Assembly (NCBI RefSeq): GCF_002865645.1
Contig: NW_020194585.1
Span: 868,001 to 932,000, forward strand
Length of the DNA stretch: 64,000 bases
Direction: 5' to 3'
Origin: Hyaloscypha bicolor E
Lineage: Eukaryota > Ascomycota > Leotiomycetes > Helotiales > Hyaloscyphaceae
Shown: one piece after another, positions 23,234-34,510 of the stretch
How positions within the stretch are numbered: the stretch's first letter is position 1
Layout: the number at the start of each line of letters is the position of its first letter
The notes under the pieces: generated by a model
Told to the model about the DNA's origin: nothing
What the model saw: only the letters and a program-made list of their open reading frames with translations
Databases searched by the model: none
Made by a program: the position numbers and the translations under genes

Positions 23234-23897
23234 CTCTAGTGTAGCTTGCGGAGATGGAGTTGGTGAGAAGAGGAGTCGAGGGTTTGAGGAAGAAAGTTCT
23301 TCTATCTTATCGATAGATCAACAAATCAGTAGAGCTTTGAGGAATTCACCGACGCGACGCAGCTTTTTGGCTCCGAGGCGAGGGCGACACCGATTCAGAC
23401 ATTAAAAGGCGAAAGTACCGGTACTTTGAGAGAAGCTGATAGTTGCTCTTTATGATTATATTTTTTGAGAAGAGTGCCAAAGCCACTCCCTTATTTTGGC
23501 CGCAGATGACGACGACGCCGGCTCGGATGTAAAGTGCGGAAATTTCCACAGGACGGAATAGTTGTCCTTTCTTATTTCCTGTCTCGAATAAAAGACTCCA
23601 GGTTAAGAACTTCGTGGTCACTTTGAAGGGTGTTGGTTCTTTGCCATTTATAAAGCAGAACGGCTTTGTACTTGTGTTTAATTCACGTATTAACTTCTAG
23701 AAAATAAGAACTAGTTGGGATGTAGTAAATTTAAAAGCACTCTGCTCTAAATTTACAGAAGTAAGCTAGCTATACACCCCTGTCCAGACCCCACTTACTC
23801 GCTATTCAACTAAATTTTCCTGTGATCAAAGGACATGAAGAGGTTTCGAAACAAGTACCCTGCATAGCGGCAATAGCCCATCCAACTATCCAACACC
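23234..23897. other. Shared upstream region of the divergent paralog pair
   Basis: A 664-bp head-to-head intergenic region between two paralogous genes, so a shared regulatory region is plausible. It is AT-rich with a possible start-proximal tataaa-like sequence near 23650. No gene is supported inside it. Confidence 0.45.
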
Positions 23898-24722
23898 ATG
23901 GAGTCCTCCTCCGTCAAGCCAAGAGCACCTAGCAAGGCACCAAGCATGGCATCAGCAACCCGTTCCACGACACCCCCCAACAGTCCTCGAGAATACACAA
24001 ATCAAGTCCGAGTCCCTCGCCCCGAAGTCAGCAACCACACACGTCTCGTCTGTTGCCTCCTGAACTTCCTTCAAGCCGACATTCCCGAACCTTGCGGTTT
24101 CACTCCAAACTTCTTCAAAGTCCACAGCACGAATGGCTACGAGCTCTTCGCCACGCGTCTTCTCCCTACCTCTTGGGCTGTTACGACAGGTAGGCTTATT
24201 TATATACCTAGTTGCTGGCGCTCCGCTTGAGGCCTCGGAGCTAGGGAGCTTGAGGGGGGCCAGTATGGCATTGACTTGCGAGCTTGGCTCTACTCCTGAA
24301 CTGCAAGCTACCATTTAGGATTACATATTCTAATTCGGTGGTTAGTTGGTCTCTTCATCCCAGGTCTTGCCAACATCAAGATCTCGATCCGCGTTTGGAA
24401 GGCAATCGAGAACCACGAGAATCACTACCGTATCGAAGCTTTTGCATCCTGCTGCTCTCGTACAGATGGAATTCTCGCTGAGGGAAGAAAGCTATTGCGT
24501 GTTGAGATCTCTATTGGCTGGTGGATTCCTGAGGACCAGGATGCGAGCGACTTGGAAGATTTGGAGTGGATGGCAGTGTTGAGACTTTTGAGAAGAGCGG
24601 CTAAGCGAAATTTCAACATGTATGGAGAGGAGAGAACTGAAGAGGAATCGGAGGAGTTTGACCGGACACAAGCTCAGTTGTTCTATATTGGCGATCGGGC
24701 AAGAATTCGTGGAGAATATTGA
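23898..24722 (+). CDS. Unknown fungal protein, paralog of the gene at 22007-23233
   Basis: Exons 23898-24189 and 24364-24722 (174-bp intron, phase 1) give 216 residues. It lacks the 36-residue repeats of its neighbour; the N-terminus is Ser/Pro-rich (MESSSVKPRAPSKAPSMAS). The domain after residue 45 (TRLVCCLLNFLQ) and the blocks ISIRVWKA, NHYRIEAF and VLRLLRRAAKRNF match the neighbour block by block. A divergent duplication with loss or gain of the repeats explains the pair. Function is unknown. Confidence 0.7.
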
Positions 24723-26451
24723 GGGAAGGGGTAGTTCTTGCAACCTTCTTGTCTGGAATATGGAAATGGCGGCATCTCAGGGAGAAAGGGGGGGGATCGT
24801 TGTGGTTGATGGTGGTGGACACTTTGGAAGTAGAGAGCTTGTCTTGGATAACTTTAGAACCTCTCTCTCAGAATAATTTCTTGGGAGCAGGGCCTTTGTC
24901 TTGGATGGCTTTCAAATTGCTCTCTCAATGTAAATTTTGAAAATAGCAGAATGATCTTTCTTTATGCTCATTTCCGTAGTATCCCGAGATGCGGACAATT
25001 GAGTGAAGATATTCACTCATCCATTTAGAGTGGACAGGAGAGTCCTTTTGCAACTCTCTGCCTCCTCCTATTCAGCTCTGAGAATTCGATGGTTTCCATC
25101 ACTTTCTCTTCACCTCCTATTCCGGCTCGCTTACCATGTTTACACACACCCTTATTTGTGCTGAGAGAACATAGCGCCCAGAACTATTTCTGCTGAACAG
25201 AAATAACGTCCATCACTGTTTCCGCCCAGTAGCAGTAACACCCAGCACAAATTCTTCTCAGCAGAAATAGGAAAATGACTCCAAATTACGACGCACAACA
25301 TATCAGCATGACATCGTCAAATCAGCGGCTTTCATTGGCTGCAGTGGCAGAGAGTGGATGTCGGTCACGTGCAAGGTCTTCTTCCTTGCAGGGGCATTCC
25401 TGTGAACCATTGCCTCAAAAACGCGCGGATACTCTAAAGAAGGTTTTCTGAAATACATTGTGTTCCTTGACAATGGTTGTGGGGGGGAGAATGATGTGGG
25501 AGGCACGACGAGGAAGTCTCGGCTTAGCGAATGTAGCGGCATTCTTCGTGGCTTCTTAACTTGACGAAACCTCAAAAGAAATAGGTTGGCATAGCATCAA
25601 GAGATTTGTGGATCAATTGATAGTAGGTAGGAAGTCTTTGTTCATTTACAGAATGCCGAAAATATGAATCATTTCGGCTTTGAGCACAGAAAACCGTTCG
25701 AAAACCCAGCCATATTTCCTTGCATTCAAGTGCATCACTGCAAACCTAACCCCAAACCAGTTCACCCAAGACTTCCAGACTCCAAAATGTGCTCTATTGT
25801 CCATCCTTTGCATTCCAAACTCCATCTGGCTCAATGAGCTCATGTGACTGCTCCATCACTTACAACACTCTCAAACATACTCCGCCAACACCTCCGGAAT
25901 ACTCACATGGAGAAAATGTTTATAATCCAACACCTTAATTGGAATCCCCACCTCAGTTGCCAGCACCACATTACTAAAAAAAAACCTCGCCATCGGCATC
26001 TGGCCTCCCAACGTCCAATTAATCTTCTCCTTCAACCTCTTGAGCTCTTCCCTATCCCACCTCATCTCATCCACACACGGACTATAATTCTTGACCCACA
26101 CAAGTTAGGAAGAAGGAATTGATGGAGAGGTGTGGGTTTGATCAGGTTCAATTCAAGATTCACCAACATTACCTTTGGATGGAGAAATTAGACATATCAT
26201 ATTTTGGTCTTTTCTGTATAAAACTGAGAGCAAGCGTGGAACATGGGCAGCGAAGATACCACTTAACAATCTGGTTTGCACATAGGAATATAAATTTGAG
26301 AAAGATCTTCCATTAAATCATGTCGACAACGGTAATGTCCCACACTCATTAAGGTGGAAGCAAAGAGATAAAGTGATGAAGATGAAGTGGTAAACTCACC
26401 AGAGTCCAGCTGAGCCAGCTCAGTCCTGAGAGACCGCCGAATCCTTCTCCT
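24723..26451. other. Intergenic region with possible gene remnants
   Basis: A small inverted repeat (tttgtgctgag near 25156 against cagcacaaattc near 25242) spans about 100 bp. On the minus strand, 26101-25871 and 25843-25646 are two short open stretches with protein-like composition that could be remnants of one gene, but no family was recognised and no convincing splice joins them. Confidence 0.3.
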
Positions 26452-27162
26452 TCAACTCCTCACCCCCTTCTCTCCTTCCTCCACGCCTTGTTCTTCCTGT
26501 TCCTCCTCCGCATTTTCAAATTTTGCCTCCTCGTCTAGCGAGTAAGGTTCGGCGCCAGTGAGTTCATATTGTCCAACATTTCCCTTAGGCTTTGCCTTCT
26601 CCATTTTAGCCTTTGCCACCACCTCATCTAAAAACAAATGAAAAACATAGTAGGCGTCCACTTGCTGGTCTTTTGAAGCATCAAAAACTTTCTCGGCCAA
26701 AGAAAGAAGATTACTTGCGACGTCCTCCATGCTTTTGGCAAGCTCGACCTTCTCTTCAACTTCATTAAACTCCTCCTCGCCATCAGAATCCCCATACATA
26801 CCCTCCCTCTTCACATGAGCAACTTCGTCTTCATGAGCCTCCAAAGCCTCGACATAGCTATGCTCGACTTGTAGCAGCTCTGCTAAGTCCGCGTCACCAG
26901 ACTCAAGGTCTGAGTGTCTAACACGAATTTCCATAATCCGGCGCTTGATCTTGACGGAGCCTCGGATGAGATTATCCTTGTGGTTTTGCATGATGGAGAG
27001 GAACTCTTCGAATGCGGTGAGGAGCGGTGCATGCTTTTCGCCGTTGGCATAGGTGAAGCAACCGGGCATGCCGCAGCTGGTTGTGGTTGTAGCGCTTTCG
27101 AAGCTTGTGTTCAAGGTTGATGGTCTCTTGGAGTGGGGAGTGCAAGGATTGGAGGAAGACAT
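26452..27162 (-). CDS. Acidic, coiled-coil-like hypothetical protein
   Basis: A single open frame of 236 residues. The N-terminus is Ser/Thr-rich; the middle (LLTAFEEFLSIMQNHKDNLIRGSVKIK and following) is strongly helical with heptad-like spacing, and the C-terminus is Glu-rich (EEEQEEQGVEEGEKG). There is no signal peptide or membrane helix. It reads away from the NRK gene region and lies between AT-rich flanks. No family was recognised; the possibility of an extra 3' exon cannot be excluded. Confidence 0.55.
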   Translation of the reverse strand: MSSSNPCTPHSKRPSTLNTSFESATTTTSCGMPGCFTYANGEKHAPLLTAFEEFLSIMQNHKDNLIRGSVKIKRRIMEIRVRHSDLESGDADLAELLQVEHSYVEALEAHEDEVAHVKREGMYGDSDGEEEFNEVEEKVELAKSMEDVASNLLSLAEKVFDASKDQQVDAYYVFHLFLDEVVAKAKMEKAKPKGNVGQYELTGAEPYSLDEEAKFENAEEEQEEQGVEEGEKGVRS

Positions 27163-27750
27163 GGTTGATTGCGATTGAAAGATCTGTGGGAAGGTACGTG
27201 TGTTGGATCGAGTAATACTTGGAAATAGAAAGCTGAATCCTGCAGTGATGTTCTGTAGAATTAACTATCTGGAGTGACACTGAGAAGAAGGTCGACGAAA
27301 GGACTACAGGTTTCATCTTATGGATGGCTCGGGGTGGCTGTTCGTGATTGAAAGATCGCCAAGGTATTGAATGAGATTGTTAGCCACAATGCCACTGTGG
27401 ATTATAACAAAACTAATAAACAATGTCATCCACAAATAGATATGCTAGCTAGGACTAAGGAATTAGCCAAGAAAGAGAAAGAGCTCTTCTCTTTGACGCA
27501 ACCATGAAAGGAAACGTTGCAGGCAATTGAAACCCCAAACTCTGTGCATTGACAACTCTACTGTTGTCAAGTTTGGTTGTCAAAGGAATAAGATATTTTT
27601 CTGAGACAAAAGGACGAATGAGCGAATGACGGGTTCGGTACACGTTGACTGGAGCTAACTGCCAGTGGGAATGAAGCCTAGAACAAAAAACGATCAACCA
27701 AAATCATGCAAGAGAGATCTGGCGATGCTCAAAACCCTACTGAGAAAGGG
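27163..27750. other. Intergenic region
   Basis: 588 bp between the acidic protein gene and the 3' end of the NRK gene; it should contain the promoter of the former. No gene is supported. Confidence 0.4.
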
Positions 27751-28807
27751 CTACTGCTCAGCCTTGGCGAGTAACGGCAGTTGGTCCATCAGAGTGTGCA
27801 CAGCCCACCTCAACGTCGTCTCCATATCCCTGTCCACCCCATCGACTTGAGACTTGATACCCGTCTCCTTCACCACATCCTCCCTCAACGCTCCCTCCAC
27901 ATCTCCACTCTCAAACATCCACTTGTGGTCTTCCACATAGTTCGGCCAAACAATCTTGTCTACATATCCAGGTGGGTCCTCCCAGAATCCTTCAAGCGTG
28001 ACATATCCACTCCGTGCTTCCCGTCTTACCTTCGCCTTGGCATAGCTGACGCGGAGGAAGAGCTTGACATCGATCTGCGACTGAATCGGGGCCATTGATT
28101 TTGAGTACAGAAGGAAGCCGTCAAAGAGGCAAAGTCGAATTGCATTCGGCGAGTTCTCCAATATTCCGAAGCCACGATTTCCGAAGCTCGTCCAGGCTTT
28201 TACTCGTGCTTTGAGCTTATCAATGGTGGTTTGTGATACTGGGATATCACCCACTGTGTTCTGATCTTCTTTTGAGTCTATGAATGGCTGACGTGGTGTG
28301 AGGATTGATCATCAAAGCTCAGATATTGTGCTGACTGACTGGAAATGTGCCTTCGGCGTGGATGTGTTTGAGGGATTTCAGCATGTCAGGAATTGATAGT
28401 GATTCCGCGCAATCCCAATCTAGCAGATCATATTTCTTCGGTAGCCTGCAAATATATCAGTAAGTGAGCGCCTGGGGTTCTCGAACAAAGGAGAAGTATT
28501 CAGCTGCTTCAGAAGCCTCGGCACGTGACCATATTTTCTGTGCTCCCGTCTGAGCCGCCGCATCACCTTCAGGCAGTTGCTTGCTAGGGAGAGGGACAGG
28601 CTCCCGATGGAAAGCACCGAGAATGATAGAAATAGGATTATAGAGACATGAGAGCAAGACTCACTCAGTCTCCGGCAGATAGAAATCATCCTCATGAAGC
28701 ACGAACGTGTTCGGGAAAATATCTCGTAACAGACGGCTAATGCTGGTCTTTCCACTCGATGAGCACCCACTGATTCCGACTACCACCGCTTTGCGAGGGT
28801 TTGCCAT
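27751..28807 (-). CDS. Nicotinamide riboside kinase-like P-loop kinase
   Basis: Exons on the minus strand 28807-28665, 28445-28340 and 28287-27751 (introns 219 and 52 bp) give 261 residues. The P-loop GISGCSSSGKTS (residues 11-22) and the following HEDDFYLPE acidic substrate site (about residue 38) match NRK1-type kinases, and LLDWDCAESLSI continues the substrate-binding region. The C-terminal part contains the lid-like RVSYAKAKVRREARSGYVT and the W-rich EGFWEDPPGYVDKIVWPNYV segment found in fungal members. The enzyme phosphorylates nicotinamide riboside to NMN in NAD+ salvage; this is family knowledge. The second intron uses a GTCAGT donor. Confidence 0.85.
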
Positions 28808-29281
28808 GATACGTAGCTGTTGCGGATATTTGGGACGAGAACGATGGTGAGTTTGATGATGTTGGGATAGAGTTTCAAGATCGTAGCTTCGCTTAATGTT
28901 AGCGCAAGCTTAGCCCGAGGCAGCCCCCCTTTTCTCAAGAGACACTTGGGTGAGTCATACGGTAAACAGCACAGCAAGAGCAAGTGGATCCTTTCAAGCA
29001 GTGAAGCATTCATTCATCAATTTATTCCCAATGTCCGCCTCCGTAGGGGTATCTTTATGCGTGTCTGACCTTCATGAGTTCATGTCCCAGGTTCCATGCT
29101 TCCATGCCTCACCCTATATCAATTTGAACCTTGCCTATGCTAAAGGCCACAATGATAATAATATTTCAAAGAAATTCGTCGCTTCATCATTCATGGCTTC
29201 GTCACGTCATAAAACAAATCGGAAAAATTAAATACAAAATTCGTGAAATCGAAATGAGTGGATGGTCCTCTCCTCCAGGCA
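28808..29281. other. Intergenic region upstream of the NRK gene
   Basis: 474 bp holding the 5' flank of the NRK gene and the 3' flank of the next minus-strand gene. No coding feature is supported. Confidence 0.4.
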
Positions 29282-31750
29282 TCAAACAGCCCACAGGTCC
29301 CACAGCATCACAAAATCCTTGTGCAACCTGACCCTTTTGCACCAGTCATCCGTCTGCTTGAGCCACGTTTCAATCGGGCGATAGTATTTGTCCCCAGCAA
29401 TCATCTCTCGGCAGAACTTTGTCACAAACTCTACCTCCAACCTTGTACCCCGTCGTTTCGTAGCGAGGCGGTCTTCTGATTCCGCCATGATATCGTTGAC
29501 TATATTTTCTAAATTTTCCCAAAGTCTGCCGCTCTCATCGTAGAGAGGTCGGGGGAGTTTTCGCTTGACTGAATCGTCGGCATTTTCGATATCAGTCATC
29601 GCTGAACCAAGCTTCATAACTTGCTTTCCGAATCTCTTGATGGTGCTCATCTCGAATGACTCGTCTCGGAATGTATATGCCGTCCAGCCGTAGATCCAAT
29701 GCGTGAATGAGATCCCATCGAAGACATTGCCATGAAGATACATTGGAACTCGAGCCGGGTGCCAAAACTTGTGAAAGTAGCTTGCAGGAATACGGTAGTA
29801 TTGCAAATCGCAGAGCGTCGCCGGTGGTATATATTCTTTCTGAGTAACAAAGGAAGGGGTACGTGAAGATTGATTGGATCTCTTCCTTCTGGATCTCCTT
29901 GCTCCTTGTTCCTTTGTTAAGGCTTGTGAACTCTCCTGTAGTTCTTGATATTTATCGAAGTCGCGGAATTCTCGATGGAAGATAAAAGGGAGATCTTCGG
30001 GGTTGTATTTACAGGGACTGCTTCGCTGTTCATCGCTGAGCGCGTCGTCCTCAGCCCACCGCACTCGCTTTGGCGGCCCTTTTTGGGAAGTCGTCGAGCC
30101 ACCAGAGACGTGTGTGGAGGGGTCCTGAGGTAGCTTTTCCAATATCGGGATTCGTTCGGTATCCAAGGCTCTTGCGGTATCTTCGTAAAGGAAGACGTTG
30201 GGGTGTGCACCCGAAACAAAGTCGTCGTCAAGGACGTCTTCGATTTGAACGGGAGGAGGGCGGTTCGAAACAGGTCTCTCGGGGGCTAGTTCGTCCTCGT
30301 CTATCGTAGGCGGCTTGCCATCGACGGCCTCTTGTGCCGACTCAATTGCATCTTGCACCCCTTCATCGTCTGAGGACTCTGATGACTTGATTGGATTCTC
30401 CTCAACTTCATCCATACTAAAGGCAGGTTTCGAGAATTCAGCCCTTAGCTCCTCATCGAACACATCCTTTCGCTGGTGAATAACCTCTTCATCGTCTGAG
30501 GACTCTGATGACTCGATTTGATGCTCTTCGACTTGGTCCATATCAAAGGCAGGTTTGGAGAGTTCGGCTCCTGGCTCCTCGCCGAATGTATCCTTTCGGT
30601 GGCGAACAAACTCTTCATCAGTAATTTCTTCGACCTGGACGGCGAAAATGTTCGCGTATAGGTTTAGTTTGGAAGGAGGGGAATCTGGATGGTCGTCGAC
30701 TTCTTCGATAAGTGTCGACGAGGAAAGGTCGGATTCTTCGGAATTCTCAACCTGTAAAACAACTTCTTGAATGTTATCGAATATTGGTGAATCGGGTGCC
30801 TCCTCGATAATCTCGTCTTCGAACTCGTCCTCGTTAGCTGATACATCAGCCATCTCAACATCTTCCTCTTCCGAGACACTTGGAGATATTGTGGGGCCAG
30901 GAAGGAGCTGATACTGTTCGGGTAGAGGTGGCGACCAAGTATCTATTCGAGAGGGGCCTTGTAGGTAGAAGTTCGATCTGACTTTATGCAGCCTAGGTCT
31001 TGGGATGTGTCTTGCGCTGTCTGTTCCCTGATCATCCAATACACCTCGGTTGACAAGCTCATCGACGTAATCCTTGATCAGTCTTCTGTGCTTCTGAAGT
31101 TCGTAATTGTCATAACCCTCCTTCACAAGTTCATTGCGAAGTGTCCTCCAGAAGATTTTATCGTCGTTGGCGTAACTCGATCGAACAGAGCCCTCCCCGA
31201 CCACGGACGACAAGTTCGCTATCACCCAGTGTAACGATGTCCGAAGCCCTCGCAATGATCTACCATGCCTGCGTGATTGCTCCTCTGCCATCTCCAACGT
31301 TGTCTCAACCCTGCCTGGGGAGTGTAACGCGCAGAGGTTGAAGCCCATTGTGATCGCCGAGGCATGCGCAGATAGCTCGTTCCGGACTTCCCTTAAGTCT
31401 TTCGTCTCCCCATTGCCAAACTGTATCTTCTGCCATAACCTCCTACTCTTTCGCTGTTCTCTTCCTAAAGCATTGTACCTGGCCAACACCGTATTCATGA
31501 CCTTCAGTATGCCCTCACAATCCGCCGCGTGCTCCTCCAATTCCTGTCGTCGCTCGTCGTTCGCTCGGTTCACCAAGGAAGTGGGGTTTGCAAGTTCGTC
31601 CCGGAGTCGACTGAGGCTCTTGTAAAGGCCCAGAAGCTCACGCGTGAGCCCGTCATTCTCTCCAACGGCATCCTTCGAGCCTTGCAAGCAGTCCCACGCG
31701 AGTTGAGCTAGCATGACGCAGTCGCCTCCGACTGGTGATCCGAAAACCAT
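29282..31750 (-). CDS. 822-residue protein with fungal STAND-like N-terminus and acidic tandem repeats
   Basis: A single exon of 822 residues. The start (MVFGSPVGGDCVMLAQLAWDC) and the following helices resemble the N-terminal domain found in front of many fungal STAND proteins, but no NACHT or NB-ARC domain follows. The middle is highly acidic and contains two tandem units of about 46 residues built around (I/V)xxRKDxFxEExxAExSKPAFxMDxVEE, each followed by SSESSDDE. The C-terminal 200 residues are less acidic, with many aromatic residues (YFHKFWHPARVPMYLHG, FTHWIYGWTAYTF). The N-terminal similarity is a pattern judgement. Function is unknown. Confidence 0.7.
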   Translation of the reverse strand: MVFGSPVGGDCVMLAQLAWDCLQGSKDAVGENDGLTRELLGLYKSLSRLRDELANPTSLVNRANDERRQELEEHAADCEGILKVMNTVLARYNALGREQRKSRRLWQKIQFGNGETKDLREVRNELSAHASAITMGFNLCALHSPGRVETTLEMAEEQSRRHGRSLRGLRTSLHWVIANLSSVVGEGSVRSSYANDDKIFWRTLRNELVKEGYDNYELQKHRRLIKDYVDELVNRGVLDDQGTDSARHIPRPRLHKVRSNFYLQGPSRIDTWSPPLPEQYQLLPGPTISPSVSEEEDVEMADVSANEDEFEDEIIEEAPDSPIFDNIQEVVLQVENSEESDLSSSTLIEEVDDHPDSPPSKLNLYANIFAVQVEEITDEEFVRHRKDTFGEEPGAELSKPAFDMDQVEEHQIESSESSDDEEVIHQRKDVFDEELRAEFSKPAFSMDEVEENPIKSSESSDDEGVQDAIESAQEAVDGKPPTIDEDELAPERPVSNRPPPVQIEDVLDDDFVSGAHPNVFLYEDTARALDTERIPILEKLPQDPSTHVSGGSTTSQKGPPKRVRWAEDDALSDEQRSSPCKYNPEDLPFIFHREFRDFDKYQELQESSQALTKEQGARRSRRKRSNQSSRTPSFVTQKEYIPPATLCDLQYYRIPASYFHKFWHPARVPMYLHGNVFDGISFTHWIYGWTAYTFRDESFEMSTIKRFGKQVMKLGSAMTDIENADDSVKRKLPRPLYDESGRLWENLENIVNDIMAESEDRLATKRRGTRLEVEFVTKFCREMIAGDKYYRPIETWLKQTDDWCKRVRLHKDFVMLWDLWAV

Positions 31751-33135
31751 AGCTGAGCATTCTTCGCAGGCTGTGGAGGCGGTGACCTAGAAAGCAGCTA
31801 GACCATGATAGTCGAGAGGAATCCACATCCACATCCACCAACGCCAATTTCCCACGACTCACACTTGAAGTTTAAAGGTTGAGCGGATTGGGGCCATTCC
31901 CAGTTTTGCCTGCCAGGCTGCCCACTATGGGCTCAGAGCTGGGCTTTGCTGGCGTGCATCTTCGCGTGCATATTCCACCTCGTGTTTCGACGAATGGCGG
32001 TTAGAGACCCACTCGGGTCTCGCAACAAGTGGAATCTGCGACACCGCATCGCAATACAACAGAACAGCGCGCGACCTACCAAATGGACATGGTTTGAGGG
32101 TATTGATCAAAGCCGTGGTGGTTTGGAGAAGTGTTGGAAGAGTTGTGAGGTTGAGATAAAAGCTGCGCTCTAATAGGCTAATCATTTTGGGCTTAGCGCC
32201 CAGCCCCTGCAAGTTGCTTTGTACCTTTCCTTTGCTCCTTCTTTCCACCACACATCCCAGCTTAAAGATTTTGCAATCAGATCTTGTTATGCGTCGGTCT
32301 CGAAAGAGTAAGAGGACCACATGCTATATGAGCCGAAAACCATGTGTGCAGTTCGACCAGGCAGTGTCCTCCCCATCGTTCCCAAAATAGATGTCACGTG
32401 AGTTCTCTCATCAACTCCACTTAATTCCACTACCCTTGCGTGTACGGCGCTTAAGTCAAAAAAAGAGGTCCTCGGGAGCCGCTGGCTTGAACAAGAGGAT
32501 GCTTCCCCCCCTAAGAGAGAGCCCAACGAGTCGACAGCACCCCGAGTCTACCCGCTTAAACAATAACCGATACCGGCTGTTCTGTTTCGCGTTCACATAT
32601 CGTCAGGCTGCATGCTGCTCCGACCAACTGCAACTCTTCGTACTGTTGTGCCAGTGGCAATGGAAGAAGAGCCGCGTTCCTGCTTCCAGTAGCCCCAGTT
32701 ATTGCCACGGAAATTCATTCAGAAGGTTGAAACTAGCAGGGGTTCGCCTATTCTAGGAGGAGGCCGGGGTTACCCGGTCCATCGCTAAAGCAGTAGTAGA
32801 ATTCTTTCACACACACAAACCCGAGGAAACCATCCCCAGTGCTAGTCATGGCTTCCTTCGCCTCACCACGCCCCACCCGAGCCAATAAAGCAACTGTGAT
32901 CTCTTCCCCTCTCACAGCTCCAGCCTCTGTTTTCAACAATCTGAGCGAGTCCCTGGAATAATGCAGTTTTGGTCGCGGGTCATTTTCCGGGTCTGTTCTC
33001 TAAGTTCGTTGATTGCATGGTGGAATCTGATATCACAGAATAAATGCAGGTAGTTCCTGCTATAACGTTGCAGCATATGTCTAGCTATTGGATTGTCCAT
33101 CATATCCTTTGTCGAACAGCTGTTCTCTCCCTACG
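31751..33135. other. Intergenic region at the boundary to the transposon-rich half
   Basis: About 1.4 kb without a supported gene. The part near 31751 presumably contains the promoter of the 822-residue protein gene. Confidence 0.4.
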
Positions 33136-33957
33136 ATGTCTTCATTCAACCTCTCGAGCGTCGGCCCACGAACTACTCTTGATCCCGAATTCAGAGTCTT
33201 CCTCTCCAAGAACACCGAGCTCCACTTGGGAGGCTCGGGGGACTTCCACGACGAGAGCGCGCATTACACAAAGTGTTCTGCCTCCCGGCCCTACCCCCGC
33301 ACACCGCAAGCGCCAATCCGCGAGTTCACCGCAATTTGTGGTCCTCATGGCAACATCCCAATTGGAGTCTTCTACCCGAAATTCAGAGTAGAAAAGCGTA
33401 AAGTTGTGGACGTAGCAACGCTCCTATATCTTCACGGTGGCGGATACACTGTTCGTACCGTGGATGAGGTTGGGAATGGGTTAAGGATCCTAGCGGAGGA
33501 GTCCGATGTGCACGTCTATGCTGTCGAGTATCGACTACCTCCCGAATGGCGTGATCGCCAGCGCAGCTGGATGAGTATGAGGCTGTCGTCGAGTGGTTGC
33601 CGGGCGAGGGGGATAAGGCGCGAGGCATAATTAAGGTTCGAGTGATGGAAGATGGTGATAGGGCTGGTGGAAATATGAACAGCGACTTTGAATTTGAGGT
33701 TGAGACAGATAAGAAAATCTCTCGCAGCTCAGCTATTGCTCTATCCTGAGGCGAGGCTGCCATTCGGCATGCTGGCCGCTGCACAGAAGATCATTGGCCG
33801 CTACTCGGACTGGAAAGTAGCGTCCTTATGCCAACGGTGCATTGCTAACAGGTGTATACACAACGGCATTTCTCATTCGCAGCCTATTGGCTTCCCGGCT
33901 CCGACTCGCAAGTATATCCCTCGTGGGATTCCATATCTCAGCGATCTGGGGAATGTT

Positions 33958-34308
33958 TGTTGAAATTGGTACGCTACCATAGCTAGCTCACCAGTCCTTC
34001 CAGCACCAGGTTCAACCACTAATTTAGGGTTCTCCACTCTCATTTGTCATGCGTCACTCGCTGAGCTTACCAAGCTTACTAGTATATCGTCATTTTGATT
34101 ACTTTTGATTTATCAGCTGATTGATAATGTATCGGAGAAAGCGGGCTCGGCATTACCGGTATCGCCGAAGGGTAATGGGAATAAATCCCTTACTTTAGAC
34201 ACTTTTCCTCTGTTTTTATACTTCACTCTCCTGTATCTAGTTATTTTTTACAGATTGTTAACCTCTAATATATCGATTTTCCATCAATAAATCGATCACT
34301 TTCCAATA
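33958..34308 (+). repeat. 5' LTR of the copia element
   Basis: 351 bp, 342 identical to the 3' LTR. At five of the nine differing sites, all in the downstream half, this copy carries TpA where the 3' LTR has CpA. Confidence 0.95.
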
Positions 34309-34510
34309 GGTTCTGAGCCCGGCTAGTGCTTTACTAAGCGATCCAAGCGTCACTTGACCTTAGTACTTACTTGTCTATTCCAAAAACTATTACCAAAATT
34401 TATCAAAATCGTTAATTTTGGTGAATTATACCTATTAGTTTGGCTTTGCGTCAGCAGAATTCGCCAAAAACACAGCCATTTTCGGTTAGAAATTCTCCGC
34501 AAAATCCAAT

